A stretch of 64,000 nucleotides of DNA. Source: Chrysomallon squamiferum (taxonomy: Eukaryota; Mollusca; Gastropoda; Neomphalida; Peltospiridae). The translations under genes and the position numbers were made by a program. The notes under the pieces were generated by a model, which saw nothing but the letters and a program-made list of their open reading frames with translations, searched no databases and was not told the origin of the DNA. The DNA is taken from NCBI GenBank assembly GCA_012295275.1, contig CM022671.1:7459227-7523226 (forward strand). Direction: 5' to 3'. Of the stretch, positions 49,804 to 64,000 are shown one piece after another (position 1 is the first letter of the stretch; each line of letters begins with the position of its first letter).

Positions 49804-50960
49804 GATTTAACGTGTAATTTAGAATTCAGATTTGTATTTATTAACCTTTTGTAATATATGATAACAATATTTCACGTGTGACTTAGAAATCAGTTTCACA
49901 TTTACTGAATCAGTGGTCACAAGAACAGCTGATAATAGCTTAGAAACCAGTGAATCACGTATTTATAATGTTGTTAAATATCTTGTTTTATTGATAATAT
50001 TTCACTTGTAATGTAGAAATCAGCCCATTACTTAATTACAATATTGTTAGAACGAATTGTTATGTTAATAACAATTTTTCCACGTTTAATTAAGAAGTTA
50101 GTCTCTTATTTACTGATTTGATTGTAATATCTTGTTACATTTAGACGAATATTTCACGTACAACTTCAGCGGTCTCAAATGAGTGAATCAGATACTCATA
50201 CTGTTATAATACGGGGTTAGTATTTCATTTAGAAACAGTGTTAAATCAGTTGTAATGCCTGGTTACAAAACACGACAACTCTACTTTATTTGTAACGTAT
50301 TAGTTACTGTTTGTGATGTATGATTACGTTATTCCACGTGTTAAATATTTGTAATGAATGTTCTTCTAGGGTTTCTGAATCTCACGTCTAAACGGAAAAT
50401 TGTCGAAAATCATCATTCAGTGAGTTATTGCTACAAACAAAATCTTTGTCATGTCATTACACTCTTTTATGACTTTAAATAACCTTTTGGAGTAAATACT
50501 AATAAAATAAACAATAACTTTGTAACGCTTACAATAATTTTTCACATGTTACCTACATAAACAAATTTAAATCAACTTTTTAGGTAAATAGCTATAAAAA
50601 TATCTTAGAAATGCTTTAAAAACTTACAAAATCGTGTAATACTTACGCTTTAAATCAGCCATTTTGTTAAAAACTACAACAAAATCTTGTAACGCTTAAA
50701 ACAGTATTTCACGTATTACCTAAACGTTTTCACAAATCAGCAGCCACTAAGTTAAATGTTGTAACGTTTACGACAGTACGTCACGTGTTACCTAAAAGCG
50801 TGTTTACATCAACCAGTCATGTAAAGAGTGCGTTATTATTTGGCTACTTTAAAACGGTTTTAAACGATCATTTACATAAATCCTGCTACAATGTTTTTGT
50901 AACGCGGACGACAAGTATTTTCACGTATTATCTAAACACTTTTTTTTTTAAATGAGCAAT
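49804..50960. repeat. Degenerate array with recurring ATTTCACGT motif, downstream of the kinase gene
   Basis: The short motif ATTTCACGTGTRAC or close variants recurs near 49870, 50000, 50073, 50148, 50334, 50537, 50707, 50777 and 50918. It is often joined to GAAATCAG...TTTACTGAATCAG (left part) or TTGTAACGCTTAC...TTACCTAAAC (right part). Spacing varies from 60 to 200 bases. It may be transcribed as the kinase 3' UTR. Confidence 0.6.
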
Positions 50961-51036
50961 TCAAGTAAATACTGCTGGTTATTCTCTTTATAAAAATTGT
51001 TTTAAATTTTTTTTTTTAAATAAAAGGCATGTAGAC

Positions 51037-64000
<12,964 letters not shown>

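Overview
This is an animal nuclear genomic window. It is strongly AT-rich, its genes are split by many small GT-AG introns, and it is full of microsatellites, minisatellites and two remnants of Tigger-type (Tc1/mariner superfamily) DNA transposons. The gene content and long GA/CT tracts would fit a lophotrochozoan, most likely a mollusc, but that placement is inference.

Layout. (1) 38-2890, plus strand: the last five exons of a beta-1,3-glucosyltransferase of the B3GLCT type, an ER enzyme that glucosylates O-fucose on thrombospondin repeats. (2) 2891-8896: intergenic space between convergent genes, with two minisatellites. (3) 8897-28847, minus strand: a complete ULK1/2 (ATG1/UNC-51) autophagy kinase in 28 coding exons, with kinase domain, LC3-interacting motif, Ser/Pro-rich linker and C-terminal EAT domain. 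(4) 28848-30767: a head-to-head intergenic region with CpG-containing sites, probably a shared promoter. (5) 30768-38398, plus strand: AKAP1, an outer-mitochondrial-membrane anchor protein with N-terminal membrane segment, KH domain and Tudor domain. (6) 38399-51036: 12.6 kb without a recognisable host gene, holding microsatellites, a Tigger fragment inside a 47-bp minisatellite, and inverted GA/CT tracts. (7) 51037-64000, minus strand: the last five exons of a receptor tyrosine kinase, from the alpha-E helix of the kinase domain to the C-terminal tail; its 5' part lies beyond the window.

Two of the genes carry an apparent frame break although all other splice phases fit. ULK exon 17 is one base short at a five-A run. 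The first AKAP1 coding exon has a GACTGACT duplication that creates a stop. Both look like assembly or allelic indels rather than real pseudogenes.

The most unusual theme is how the introns are built: many carry a private tandem repeat found nowhere else in the window, and in three ULK introns the duplicated unit includes the 3' splice site. A second theme is a set of inverted GA...CT microsatellite pairs with recurring sub-terminal sequences, possibly an undescribed non-autonomous element family.
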